The notes beneath the pieces are model-generated. The model had not been told where the DNA came from. It saw only the letters and a list, made by a program, of their open reading frames with translations, and did no database searches. The position numbers were made by a program, and so were the translations under genes. Shown one piece after another: positions 46,718 to 58,053 of a DNA stretch of 64,000 nt (position 1 is the stretch's first letter; each line of letters starts with the position of its first letter). The stretch lies in NCBI GenBank assembly GCA_014871385.1, contig CM026426.1, positions 104,257,281 through 104,321,280 on the forward strand, read 5' to 3'. Origin of the DNA: Ceratodon purpureus. Lineage: Eukaryota; Streptophyta; Bryopsida; Pseudoditrichales; Ditrichaceae.

Positions 46718-47400
46718 ACGCAAATCTTTGCTCACGTGGCCTGCCACATCACTTCTTTCAAGGTCCACGTTGGATTTTCCTGAGTCCAGGTCAGACACCA
46801 CGTCAGATTCCACGTCACGATTGGATGGAATGAAATTCCCGGCCATGTAGCACTGCCCATCATTCTGCCGCTTAGGTGTCGTCGACATGACGTCCAGTTG
46901 GCATTGTTTTCAACCTCCCAAAATCACCAAAAATTGTTTGTGTTATGGGGATGTCCACACGTTTTTTGTGATGTTCTTGCGCGTTACAGGGTGTTACACG
47001 TGTTAGTACCTCCAAAGGATGTAAATCCAGAAGTCACCATGTCTCCAAGGACATGATTAGCGACATTACAAAAAACACAGGTTTCTTCTAGTGGTTGTTT
47101 TTTCATACCCATATACAAAATCACTGCCAAAAATGCCTTCAATCAAGGCATTGCTATTGGCTCCCAATCCTTGCCTCTACGAGAACTCCCATTTCCATCC
47201 ACCTGCGTTGCATAATGATTTGTCTCCTCCACAATACTCATCAACGTAGACAATGGCCAGAACATATGAAGCAATGTCATGAAAGAGGGCATTCTCCTTC
47301 AAAACTTTTTCGGGCCCTCCTCCCTCATACAACATTCAAAGCGATCTAGGTTGTAAGTGTGATTTGAAGTGCTCCATGTTGAATTTCGGTATAGATATTG

Positions 47401-48706
47401 AGACTACAAGGATCAAGACCTTCACCATCATCTGCATCTTTTGATTCCTCCCCATCTGATTTACTAAATCACTCAATTCTGACACACTAAGAGGCCTCCT
47501 AAATTCCCGATACCATCTGTTTTGCAGCCCTTGTTGATCCTAATTTTTTGTCCCATGCATAGTGCCTTAGGTCGTCCTCCAACCCTCCTCCCCCTTAGCC
47601 CCAAATTCAAACCCCACTCCCAACCCAAACCCCTCCCCAATTTTGAACGCTTGACATCCTTGCTCAGAACTTGTCCCCCCATCTTAGCTCCAAACCCCCC
47701 CCCCCCCCTTCGTCCCGTGCCCGCCCCGGCCTCCAAACCCCCCTCCCTCCCCCCCGCCCCTGCCCACCCAGGCCTCCAACCCCTCCTCGTGCTTGCCTCG
47801 GCCTCCACCCGGCCTCAAGGTGAAGCCAACCCCCAGCCTCCTAGCTCAACCATGGCTCAGGCATCGCCGGAGACTCACAGCCTGCCCTGAAGGCTATCGC
47901 ACATGGAACGACGGCAGGGGGCGCAGCCTGCCGGCGCAACAACGGATGTGACGAACATCCATGGGCGGATGTATGAAATTTGTGCATGGGCAGCCCTTCC
48001 ACGATGGGCTCTGGATGAGCTGCGCCCCCTGCCAGGCAGCTCGCGCGAGCCCTCTCTCCCGAGCCTCCAAAGAAGCGCCGCTTCTTGGCTCAACGGGAGG
48101 GGGACGCAGCCTGGGCGGCGGGTTTTGGTATCATGTGCGTGAGCCACGAGGGTGGGTTCTCGCTCTACGCCTCAAAGGTGGTTTTCAAGGGCAACGACGC
48201 CGAAGTCAAGTCCCGCCTGATCTTTGTTGGGTCCTCCTCCTCCACTGTCTGCTTTGGCAGGTCCGCCGTCCTCTTCCTTAGTCCTGCGGTGCTCCTTTGA
48301 AGCCCATCTTCCATGCTCTCCCTCCAGCAGTCTCGCTACGCCAACGCTATTGGCTCCTCTCGCTTGCGGTCCGGACTCCTCCACTCTTTCTTGCACCTCC
48401 AGACGCCCTTCCCCATCTTGCTTTCTCTTTCGTTTTCTCTATGGACAATAGAGGAGCTCCGGAGGCCAAGGTAACATCTCCTCTAATTCCATCTCTGAAG
48501 CTTCTGAGTACATGCCCTCGTTGATAGAATCTTCATTGTCTTCATCGGAGTTGCTCTCTCTTGCTAAGTCCATTTGGTTTACTTGACTCTCTATGAAATC
48601 CAATGTTGGATCTCCAATTCCACCCTCTCCAAAGTCCTCTAACTCTCTCTCTTCTTGCATATGTGTATAGGTTGGGAGGATAAAACTTATCCTCAGTTTT
48701 TCTCTC

Positions 48707-48741
<35 letters not shown>

Positions 48742-49358
48742 ATCTCTCCCTCGCTGAATCCGCTCTTGCTTCTTCCCTACCCTCCTCCCCCCGCTTTCTA
48801 CTGATCTAATGGTCTCTCATGTGACACTCTTCTCTAGGAGGCTGTATGTGCATGGCTGCAGCATCTCTCACATGCTCAGTTTCATCATCAGCAGTGCAGG
48901 TCCCCACCTTCCCCGCCCGATTTCTCACCGGACCTGCTCTCATCTTTCCAAACTTCTACTCTCTTATGTCCCTGATTTCCTCACAATCCTCTCCCAAACT
49001 CACTCCCGCTCAGGCATGAGATTTCCCAAACCAACTCTCTCTGATGTCCCCGAAGTCCTCACTGCGTTCTACCGAACTCAGTCCCACTCATGCAAAAGAT
49101 ATCTCCTCCATTGTCTGCCTGTTCTCCTTTTCAACTTGCTTGCTAGTGAACTTATTACTCACCTTGCTCCTTCCGAATGCAGAGCTTGTTCTCACGGTGC
49201 CGAATGCAGAGCTTGTTTTGTAACAGATGCCGTTTTTTGTAATTATCACTTGCTTCTACTTATTAGCTAAATTGGTTTTTTTTCGGGGGTTTAGGTGTCG
49301 GTATGTAGTGTTCAGGTGGCTGCTTTGCAGACTCTTGTTGGCTGCAATTGATGTGCCA
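47401..49358. other. GC-rich segment with low-complexity frames
   Basis: From about 47560 to 48470 the base composition shifts sharply to GC/C-rich. Pro-rich plus-strand and Gly/Arg-rich minus-strand frames overlap, with no recognised domain; the plus-strand phrase AAGFGIMCVSHEGGFSLYAS looks globular but is unplaced. A 73-codon acidic minus-strand frame (48439-48660: NSDEDNEDSINEG, EASEMELEEML) is the kind of leader that precedes piggyBac transposases and lies upstream in the right direction. A run of 31 C is at 48710-48740. Two GAATGCAGAGCTTGTT copies lie at 49176-49216. Confidence 0.4.
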
Positions 49359-49362
49359 TTAA

Positions 49363-50282
49363 CCCCTAAAAATCCATGGTGTTTTTGGAGCTCTAAAACC
49401 TCAAAACTGCGATTTTCTACCTCTATGCACTCCCGGGAGTATGTACCAAATTTGTTTATTTATTTAAAACTTTCAACCGTAAGATCCTCTACATAAGCCT
49501 ATTTCAAGTTACCTTCAAAAAAATTAACCGTTGGATGTTTATCATTTGCATGATCATAACACCCAAAGTTTGTTCGAAAGTTTTTTAAGGCCTTGCTCAA
49601 GAGGCATTGTCTTCATGGTGCAAAGGAGGAGTTGAAGATTTTTACATCAAACATCATGGTCATATTTATTTCCATGTAGCTAATCAAGTTGGGTACCTCC
49701 ATGAAAAATTTGAGAGACTCATTCATCTTTTTATACCTTCATAAAAATCATTTTCTATAAGCAAATCTAAAAACAACAATATAGTAAAACATGCATGACG
49801 TTACATATATTTGGTTTTAGAAAAATCTAAACGGTGGTAAGGTCCCTTTATGGGTTTGTGATTTTTGAAAGAAATTATTTTTGAAAAATTCTAAAATCTC
49901 AAATTTTGGTAAATTTTGAAAGAATTAATTCAAAAATTTTGAAGCTTGTTATTGTAATTTTTGGAGGCTGCCCTTGTAAAAATGGTAAACTTTTTCATGG
50001 GGGTCTCTTTGGAATTTGAGTAGTGCTCTGGTTATGAACATGTTTCAAGAAAAAAAATCTTAAAAAAACCTAATTTCAAACTGCCCGCCCGAAACTTTAA
50101 ACCTAAAATTTCTAGATGAAGGTATTTAAATTGGAATTTGGCTTTGCAAATTTTACCACATACACTTTGCAGTATAATGAGTCTCCAGTAAAAATCTTAG
50201 GCGAAAATATTAATATAAACCCCTTCATCTAAGCTGCTCAAAATAGCAAAAAGCCATTTTGGTGGCCGTGGTCGTTTAGAGG
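49363..50282. mobile_element. TTAA-flanked non-autonomous element, copy 4
   Basis: TTAA (49359-49362) precedes CCCCTAAAAATCCATGG, and GTCGTTTAGAGG precedes TTAA (50283-50286). Same terminal signature as copies 1 and 3; the interior is diverged. A second right-end-like sequence, GCATGGGAGTTTAGAGG then TTAA, occurs at 50928-50948, suggesting an additional older copy whose left end is lost. Non-coding. Confidence 0.65.
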
Positions 50283-50286
50283 TTAA

Positions 50287-51030
50287 TGTTGGTTCCACAA
50301 ATTTGTACTAAATGATTTGCAATCTGATTTACAGCCACCATTTTGAGTCTAATCCAAGCCTTGTGGCTGCCTTACATTGATGTCTTTTGCTTTTTGGACT
50401 GCACATGTCAATCTAGTTGCTATTCAGGTTATGGCTCATTAGATTTTGTTGCAATTTGTGTGATTGAAGATCTTAGATCTTGCAAGTTTAGGTGCTCTTT
50501 TTCTGTAGTCTCGTGGTGTCTACTGAAGGTTGTCACAGCTACATGAAATCTAACATTGCATGCTTTCCTAAACTGTATTTTGCACCAATGAGATGTAAGG
50601 GATGGCGTCATGCCATTATTTGGCAATGGATTCCACTATTTTAACAAAAGCACAAGGTGCCCTTCCCCATGCCTCATTTTAGCTAGTCACTAGAATTTTC
50701 ACAAGGGGCAATAGTGCAAAAGCTCTCTCAATGGTCCTTACCTGCCCACGTTGAGATTTTGACTTGTTTGTGTCCATAACGTTTGCTACACAAATAATTA
50801 CAAAAAAATAATTACATCACCAAGTTTTTATTACAAGTTCCAATACACACTCAAAATTTCAAGATTTTACATCCACATCTGAGTTCACAATTGCCTGCCC
50901 AAAATAGCCGGCCGCCACATTTCAGTCGCATGGGAGTTTAGAGGTTAATACATCAAAATGTGATTGCTTCTTCTTAGTAAAAAACGTTGTCCATGATTAC
51001 CTACTCGATGCACACAAAAGACTACATCTG

Positions 51031-51088
<58 letters not shown>

Positions 51089-51484
51089 TTTTTTTTTTTC
51101 TTTTAATTCCTTCTAACCTGTTTCCAACATGTTACTTGAAATTTGCATAAAGTTTGCATCTTGTTAGTTCAGAAGGATAAGGTTTAATTTCCTTATTCTT
51201 CAAGGATAAGGTTTAGTTTCTCCAGATTAGAGTTCTGATTAGTTTTCTTCTTTGTTTTGGTGGGCAGCATTTTTTTCTTAATCAGTTATTGTACATATGT
51301 TTAGATCTATGAAAACACACATCAGATATTTAATCGATTGCCTGTATATGAAATAATGTAATAGATATCTTCTCACAATTGAATATTCAAAGGAAACTAT
51401 TGCAAAAAGTAAATTTTAAATCACTAGACATTAATTAGTTGTTTTAAGGTTGATGACATTTCAGATGATGTGAGTGTAATGCAG
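50287..51484. other. 3' end of the giant dynein intron
   Basis: Contains the extra TTAA-type right end (50928-50948) and an AT microsatellite of about 50 bases (51034-51085). The final part is AT-rich and ends at the acceptor GTAATGCAG. An upstream alternative acceptor (GTTTTAAG at 51448) would keep the frame open but add 12 residues not found in the family. Confidence 0.6.
51034..51085. repeat. AT microsatellite
   Basis: Uninterrupted AT dinucleotides, about 26 units, near the 3' end of the giant intron. Confidence 0.85.
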
Positions 51485-51685
51485 ACTTATGATTGCATGA
51501 TCTATCGTCATGGAAACATGCTTGTGGGCCGTACTGGTTCTGGAAAGACTGTAGGATGGAGAGCATTGCAAGGAGCTTGGGGACAACTGTGTGATGAAGG
51601 GCTTGAAGGATGGGTGAAAGTATGGGTTTACATTATGAATTCACTTGCATTGTCAAATGATGAGATATATGGAGCTATGAGCAAG
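51485..51685 (+). CDS. DNAH2-like: Axonemal dynein heavy chain, exon with AAA2 P-loop
   Basis: Sixty-seven codons, phase 0 at both ends: TYDCMIYRHGNMLVGRTG then GSGKTVGWRALQGAWGQL, and MNSLALSNDEIYGAMSK. GRTGSGKT is the AAA2 Walker A, which binds nucleotide structurally in axonemal dyneins. WRALQ after the P-loop parallels DNAH2 (SWRILQ) rather than the TTVYRIL type of DNAH3/7/12. I chose the start after AATGCAG because IKIIQ|TYDC aligns without insertion. Donor AAG|GTATAA. No defects after 42.8 kb of intron. Confidence 0.93.
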
Positions 51686-52600
51686 GTATAACAGTTATGT
51701 TCTTTTAGTACACTAGGTAGGCTCATAATATACTTGATGAAAAAAGTTACCTGCCATTATAAAATGGAACCATAATCTAAAAGAAAGGGAGGTTATTTGG
51801 CACATATATGGTAATTGCATACACAGTAATTTTATTGGTACATATTAATTATGTAGGGTAGAAAACTATATCCAAACACAATACAATAAATTGCTGGACC
51901 CACTTCTCACAAGGTTCATTAAAAGTGATTTTTATATTGTATTCTAAATAAATCAGTAGCTTTGAGTTTATTGACTGTATGTTTCCATTCAATTCACTCA
52001 AATCTCTAGTTATTTACTAAAAATGAAGCTTTTTATCTTTAATTTGTGAATTAACAGTATCCATATAATACAGCAATAACCAATGTTTAAGGCAAAATCC
52101 TCAAATTGTGAAATATCAGCATCCGTTCCAATCAAAATCAATAATATTGTTGACAAACCTCATGATCTACACTGATTTACTTTCTTTTTTATTTGTTCTA
52201 GAAATTAAATGGAAAACATGTTTTTTATTTAAATTATATAACTTGATAATTTAAATTATTCAAACAACAGTGTTGCACCTACAGTTACCCACAAAACAAA
52301 AATCTCCTTTTCTTTTTATATCAATAATATTTACTGTAATTGGATTCAGCCTACTGTAGCCCTACCACATGTTTTTTTGAGATTTATAAATCATTTTTCT
52401 ACAACGTTCTCAATTTTTCAATGAATATTAGAGAACGAGATATCACTGATATTGTATTTTACATGCCTAATTATAAGAAAATCAAGGTTATTTATGAACT
52501 TGGATTTCATATACTTTTGATTTAGTTGTATTTAAAATTTATCGGTAAAAGATTTCAAATTCTGCTTTTAACCAGTTGAAGAAAATTACTTGTTTTTTTA

Positions 52601-52677
<77 letters not shown>

Positions 52678-53538
52678 ATTGTCACAAGATCATCCAAATA
52701 TTACATCCATAACTTTCATCCGTGGTTCCGTTTTGTTCCCAAATTTCCCCATGTTCCTTTCATGTTTTTAATTCATTCTCACTTTCCCAACGACTAATGC
52801 AATTCTTACATTTTCATTTGTACATTGCAACACGTTGTTTGCTAATAATATATTAAATGTAGATTGTCACGACCTTTGTGTCACAAAATCTGTCACATTT
52901 TCATTCAAGTCTTCCATCCAACAATTATCATCCAATATCTCATTACATATCAATTTCATTAATTTGCATGTTTGTTTGACTATTTTCATCAATTCACAAA
53001 TTTTTCAATTTGTTTCGATCAGCATTCTTTGCAATAGAGTCAATGTTCCTTGATCATGTGTTTTTTTTTTTTTGGTTTTTTGTTGCACTGCAACACATTT
53101 TTTTGCTTTTATATATATGTTTTGGCTAGTTACAGTACATCTTCATTTTTTATGTCTCCATACACCCTCGACAGAGAAGATTCCTAATTTTAGCACATGG
53201 TAAAAAAATCAACTTGGTTTCACCAATTGTCCTGTGAATACTTGTGAACACCATTTCGTGCAAAATCTTGTCCCTCAGGTAAAATATTTATACAAAATGA
53301 CAAGCATTTAGAAAATCTTGATTCTTAGAATGTACCAATAATAAGGTCTTTTGTAAAAGGATAAATTTTGTGTATGTCTTTTAGTTTGTAAATGTGAGGA
53401 ACCATGAAAACTACAAAATAGACGAATTTATTTTGGTGTTGAGTAGTAAAAATTTAAAATACTGATTGATGAAATTATACTCAAATCGTGCAACTTGTCA
53501 AATTTGTGCATTGTTGAACTTGTTCTTCTCTTGACCAG
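51686..53538. other. Dynein intron
   Basis: AT-rich, 1853 bp, with a 72-base AT microsatellite (about 52603-52675). No element ends or coding signal seen. Confidence 0.6.
52603..52675. repeat. AT microsatellite
   Basis: Uninterrupted AT dinucleotides, about 36 units, in the intron between the two AAA2 exons. Confidence 0.85.
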
Positions 53539-53733
53539 TTAACAAATGAATGGGTTGACGGAGTGTTGGCTCGCATTATGCGAGACATTTGTGCTGAAGA
53601 AACAGTGGACCAGAAGTGGGTCATGTTTGATGGACCTGTTGATACTCTTTGGATAGAATCTATGAACACTTTGCTTGATGACAATAAGATCCTCACATTG
53701 CTGAATGGAGAACGCATTAATATGCCAGCTCAG
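53539..53733 (+). CDS. DNAH2-like: Axonemal dynein heavy chain, exon with AAA2 Walker B
   Basis: Sixty-five codons: LTNEWVDGVLARIMRDICAE, then KWVMFDGPVDTLWIESMNT, LLDDNKILTLLNGERI and NMPAQ. FDGPVD.LWIE.MN is the dynein AAA2 Walker B and the following helix. The STNEW.DG and LINGERI.MP wording is characteristic of the DNAH2 class. The acceptor is GACCAG, the donor CAG|GTATGT, phase 0 both ends. Confidence 0.94.
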
Positions 53734-55010
53734 GTATGTATGGATCACACATCACAAAACACACCACTTTTTGCCAATATAAATTGGATATGGCAATAAC
53801 AGTCATACTTCTCTACTCACATGCACTTTCAAAAATTATTAATTTTTTGACACAAATAGAACTTTCTCCGGGAAGAACAAAGCACATGGAAAACCAAGGG
53901 TCCTTTTTGAAGGAAGCGTGAGAAACGAAACGTGAGGAAGTATAGAAATATAAAGTAGAATTTGCATGTCAAAAAACTCATGTTATTTCATCCAGATGAT
54001 TTATTGTCCAAGATTATTCCAATTCCATTGGTTCTACAACCTAATAAAGGAAGAAATTGAAATTCATGCATAACAAGATTGTATGTGGAACTGTTGTATT
54101 ATAGTTATATAATAGATTTAATACAGATCATTTAACTCTTGAAGGATTTCATACATATTAAATTTTAGTGAGTCTTACGGACCTAAGAAAGCCTCATGCA
54201 TATTTTGCAGAGAGAGAGAAACTTCGGTCTCCGAAGGAGACCGACGTGAATTAAGTGTTTGTTCGATCCACCCCCAATCCAATGCCCATAGGATAAAGGT
54301 ATGGAAGTAAAGATCTACTCCCCTTTTCGAGAGTAGATACTTTAGTCACAAGTAGCTAGTAATAAGAAACCAAAAGAATTGAGTGTATGAGTTAATTTAA
54401 AATGTGAGTTTGGACACCATACCACGAGCTCATTGTTGGTTGGTGATGAGTGTTTGTCTGATATAACTAATCCTGGATAGAACATTGATGGACTCGTTTG
54501 AGGCATATTTTGCACTAGTATTTAATGTTAAAAAAAAAAAAAAAAAAAAAGATTAAAATAATTAATTGAGAATTTAACTTGATGAGGTTCCTCTTAGCAT
54601 CCATCAGTTTTTAATATGAAGATACTGCCTTCTGAATAAGTAAATTATTTGATGGGAAATATCCATAAAATTAACCCAGAAGTCAATTTTTAATATTTAA
54701 AAATTTACAAATAACAGTAAATACTTATTTCAAATGCAAATTTTTTAAGGCCATGGAAAAATTAGAATTAAAAAGAGGCTGTAAGCAAAAAAAAAAATCT
54801 AAACCATTACCATATAATGTAATATCATGCGATCAAACTTGTACAACTATTTTCTTAAAACAAGCTTAAATATAATTTCTACGTACCAAAGTTATGTGAT
54901 AAAAATCATTACTGATGCCACTAACATTAGACATGATCATTATCAATATTAAAAAAACGTATACAAAATCATAGATATATTATTTTTTAGGAATTGAAAT
55001 AAAGCATGAA

Positions 55011-55100
55011 ACATCCATCATGGAAAAATTTATATTATTTTATATACTAAGGATATAAAATATTAAATTTTTCCATGATGGATGTACTAAGGATATAAAA
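55011..55100. repeat. Foldback with interleaved direct repeat
   Basis: Perfect 22-base inverted arms (55011-55032 and 55064-55085, key core CATCCATCATGGAAAAATT) enclose one copy of TACTAAGGATATAAAA (55045-55060). A second perfect copy follows directly at 55085-55100. This looks like a recent local rearrangement or a very small MITE. Confidence 0.75.
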
Positions 55101-57204
55101 ATTTTCTTATTTTATATATTATGTTTCTTTCACACATGTAATTTGGATTGAAAGGGTAATATACTTTGAATGATATAAGACACTATGAAAATTAATTTCT
55201 TTCACAAGATTCCATTATGATAAAAAAAACATGTATAAATTGTTAAAATATGTGTGTTTGTTTGAGCATGTTTTGTATAAAAATATTGTAACTTTAATGA
55301 TTTAAGAAAAATATGTTGAAACTAACATTCTTAAACATGTTTTACTAATTCTTTCTCATGTGAATTTGTAATGCAAGAGGTATCACAAAATCTTATTAAA
55401 ATAAACAACACATAGCACATATATTTTACAATCAGATTAAGTCTAACGTGAAGCTACTAATAAATTAATTTCCAAAAGTCTAATTTTTACCAAAAAAAAA
55501 GATTTTTTTTATCATTTTTATTTGTTTTATTTTTTTCTAAAATAAAAGTTTCAAGGTTTAATTGACATTGTACAAGTTGAAATGATGATCATTGTTGTAT
55601 TTTACTGGTTTTGTTTTTGCAATTATTGTTTTATATCAAGATTTAATACATTTTTGGGAAAAATCACGTGGTTCTGGTTATAATGTTAGACCACCAGTTT
55701 TATTGACCATAAAACGTCACCAAACCTCACAAGTGTCTTATTGCATGTAGGTTGAATCCCATCATCACTATATAAACATAGTAGCTTTGTTTTGCAAAGT
55801 ATGATTGCACACCGTGTTTAGCTTACATTGTGTTTATTAAGTGTTTTCTTATTTAAAAACACACTGTACAATACAACTTTTATACTTATACTCTTACGTT
55901 CAACTTCCATACATAATCACGGTATGAATGTTTGAATAAAATGTCCATACATTTATCCCCAGTTCTGACAGATGATGTTTATTTACTTGTGTGGATATTA
56001 AATACACAAAATATGTCTGTACAATGAGCTCCTGTCATTCTCAAGTTGATATGGACAAAAATCATTTTTAAGAATTAGAATATCTCCAAAATTCCATTGT
56101 TGAAAATTTAGAAATTAATATGAGTTTATTTTTCAGATGCAAGGTTCTTAAACTTAAAGTAAATAAAAATTAAAAAATTGGTAATTTGATTCTAAATCCA
56201 AAGGTGTCCTATGAAGCAATGCTAAAAAAAGAACTTGAAACTAAAATTTCCAGATTTCTTCAGAAAATCACAGTGTTTGGAAATTACAGTGTTCTGATTC
56301 ATAATTATTGGATACATGACGTTTCATGTCCACTTTTTGAATACTTTTTCTACCTTCCACTAAATTTTTGTAATTACAAAAATTTGTTCTTAACATATGT
56401 GGTCGGAAAAACTACAAGTTGGTATTCAAATGTATTTGCAGATTGTGAGTTTTATCATTTGCATGGTTAATTTATTAATTCTTTCTTGAATAATTTTAAA
56501 TAATTTTTTCATACTTAAATCCATTTACTTCCTTGATTATTCCAAAATACCACAAGAAAAATAATATTAACAATCTATAGATGAGACTTATTGTGATGCA
56601 TTGAAATATGATACTTTAATAGTGGTGATGTTTTTACATTTTTTGATCGCTTGATACTTTGAACTTACAAATACGTTTTTAAAATGTTGTTTTTAAATCA
56701 AAATGTTGTATTTTTCTTTGAATCACTTCTATACAATATTAAGAATATAGAGTCCACTTATGAATTCCCTTCTAAAAATTTAACATGTGTAAGGGGTACA
56801 CACTTAAAACCGATAAATTAAGCATTTCAGCATACTAAATCTTGGGTTATCAAGAAGGAGTTATTTTTCGTGCGTAGGAAAATAAGATTCATGAAGAATG
56901 AGTTTTTTTTTGGAAATTAATGAAGTAAAATTATAATTAATTCAATTTTTTTGGTTCAAAAGTTGGCCATAACCCATAACCAACATATAGTTTCGCCCAT
57001 GACCGACAACAACAAGAGTAGTGAACAAACATAAGACTATTTATTTCCGTAACACTCACTAAGGCATTCTATTGGAGGACGCATCCTGAATCTCATGTTT
57101 GTCAATTCTTGGCTACTGGTTTTCTATTGCTCAAAAATGGGGAAGCCTACTTATCTGTCATGGGTGCGTTGTCGGTCATGGGTGTGTATACATTACAAAG
57201 CTTA

Positions 57205-57323
57205 CACTAGTGGAAACCATGGCCAATTTGACCAGAACTTCTGGTCAAGTTCGCCATCTTCTGGTCACCAATGGCGAACTTGACCAGAAGTTCTGGTCAA
57301 ATTGGCCATGGTTTCCACTAGTG
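57205..57323. mobile_element. CACTA-type foldback MITE (119 bp)
   Basis: The arms are perfect inverted copies of about 52 bases starting CACTAGTGGAAACCATGGCC, around a loop near TCTTCTGGTCACCAA. The flanks carry a 3-bp duplication TTA (57202-57204, 57324-57326). Within each arm GACCAGAA.TTCTGGTC forms a further small palindrome. CACTA ends plus a 3-bp TSD assign it to that superfamily. The lack of divergence between arms suggests recent movement or recent formation. Confidence 0.88.
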
Positions 57324-58053
57324 TTACAAACCTTAGGTTTGCAGGTTTAGATTCTTTTGAAGATTGAATGAATATGTTCTAAAGAGAGATCTCCCTTTTC
57401 TTGGAAGCCATATGTCCAACTTTTGGACATTGCCTTCATGCACGGTTATTGTAGCACCATACCAAGTTTTCCACTTACTGCATAAATATTTTTTTTACAA
57501 AAATTAAGGTTTGCCTTTGAAAAATATTATAAAAATGAATTTCTTTTAATTCTTTTCAATCTTCAAAACTTCCTAGTTTTTACATATTTTGTGTTTTGAG
57601 AAATATTTGAAGGTGAACCTGCTATGGTGCAATGGTACTCACTTAAATTTAACCCCATTTTCAAAGGCTAGCACATACATTATATTTTCATGTCTATGCC
57701 TATGTTTTCAACTATGAGAATCTGCTCATTTGGGCCAGGATAGGTACCTCTACCTCCAGAGGTTATACAGTCTAGAACTGGGTTACTGAAGCTGCTGACT
57801 ATCTTTTAAAAAAAAAATCATCCCTGCATGCACTTGATTCGTCTATTGCCCCCTGATATTCTATGCTAAGTCTATTGTAACAGTTTACAAATACCATGTT
57901 ATAACTTGTTGATGTAAATTATATCACTAGTCTGAGTGTATGATTATTGTCATTTTATTTCACTGGTGAACTATCACTATTAAGCATGAATCGATTTACA
58001 AATCCTGCATGCAAACAAGTTCATACTCAAATTCACCATTTACGATTCTCAGA

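Larger units (their letters stand above)
44491..47093. mobile_element. CACTA element inserted in the piggyBac transposase
   Basis: The left end is CACTAGAAGAAACCCATG and the right end is CAGGTTTCTTCTAGTG, with a 3-bp duplication GTT (44488-44490, 47094-47096). The outer zones are full of short GGACATC / GACGTC / ACATCCC-type motifs (44575-44710, 45285-45420, 46225-46640, 46945-47075), probably subterminal binding sites. The middle has a degenerate GTTAGAGTTTAGAGTGTA minisatellite and a 45-base A run. No transposase. Removing it with one GTT restores the piggyBac frame. Confidence 0.88.
43400..47400 (-). pseudogene. piggyBac-type transposase, split by a CACTA element
   Basis: The N-terminal part (about 47095-47250, minus) has IVEETNHYATQVDG and LKAFLAVILYMGMKK. 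After the CACTA insertion the frame resumes at 44490 with NIRSYWMKKPSFFECPTISN, SRRRFEMLTKCLHLTK, FITIDEMM (first catalytic Asp), GHCVVIDKYFTS and GTYATKTL (second Asp), IWKDKKAVVLLST (third Asp) and VDVANQLSALY. These are hallmark piggyBac (DDE_Tnp_1_7) blocks; the enzyme moves DNA between TTAA sites. Several stops separate the blocks, so this copy is inactive. It could be related to whatever mobilised the TTAA-flanked elements nearby. Confidence 0.88.
8646..51484. other. Giant (42.8 kb) dynein intron packed with nested DNA transposons
   Basis: The donor CAG|GTGAAA at 8646 pairs with the acceptor AATGCAG at 51484. Protein continuity (IKIIQ then TYDCMIYRHG) matches the family without gap or insertion, so no exon is expected inside. 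The interior holds CACTA, Mutator-like, piggyBac-like, hAT-like and TA-flanked elements listed separately. Between them it is AT-rich with no sign of host coding sequence in the gene's direction. Confidence 0.85.
53734..58052. other. Dynein intron with hairpin repeats and a CACTA foldback
   Basis: AT-rich, about 4.3 kb. It contains an 18-base A run (about 54532-54550), the inverted/direct repeat cluster at 55011-55100, and the 119-bp CACTA foldback at 57205-57323, each listed separately. No coding signal. Confidence 0.6.

Noticed and set aside
47473-48530. Pro-rich and Gly-rich frames on both strands
   Set aside because: Low-complexity by-products of C-rich sequence; no conserved domain or splice pattern to support a gene.
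51449-51484. Upstream acceptor that would lengthen the AAA2 P-loop exon by 12 codons
   Set aside because: The frame is open but the extra residues (VDDISDDVSVMQ) interrupt an alignment that is otherwise gap-free in dynein heavy chains.
8646-51484. LTR retroelements in the giant intron
   Set aside because: I looked for paired long direct repeats with TG...CA ends and for gag or polymerase motifs and saw none; absence is not proven without a search.
52576-53053. Two 70-codon frames after an AT microsatellite
   Set aside because: One is mostly translated AT repeat; neither fits the dynein protein, which is continuous across this intron.
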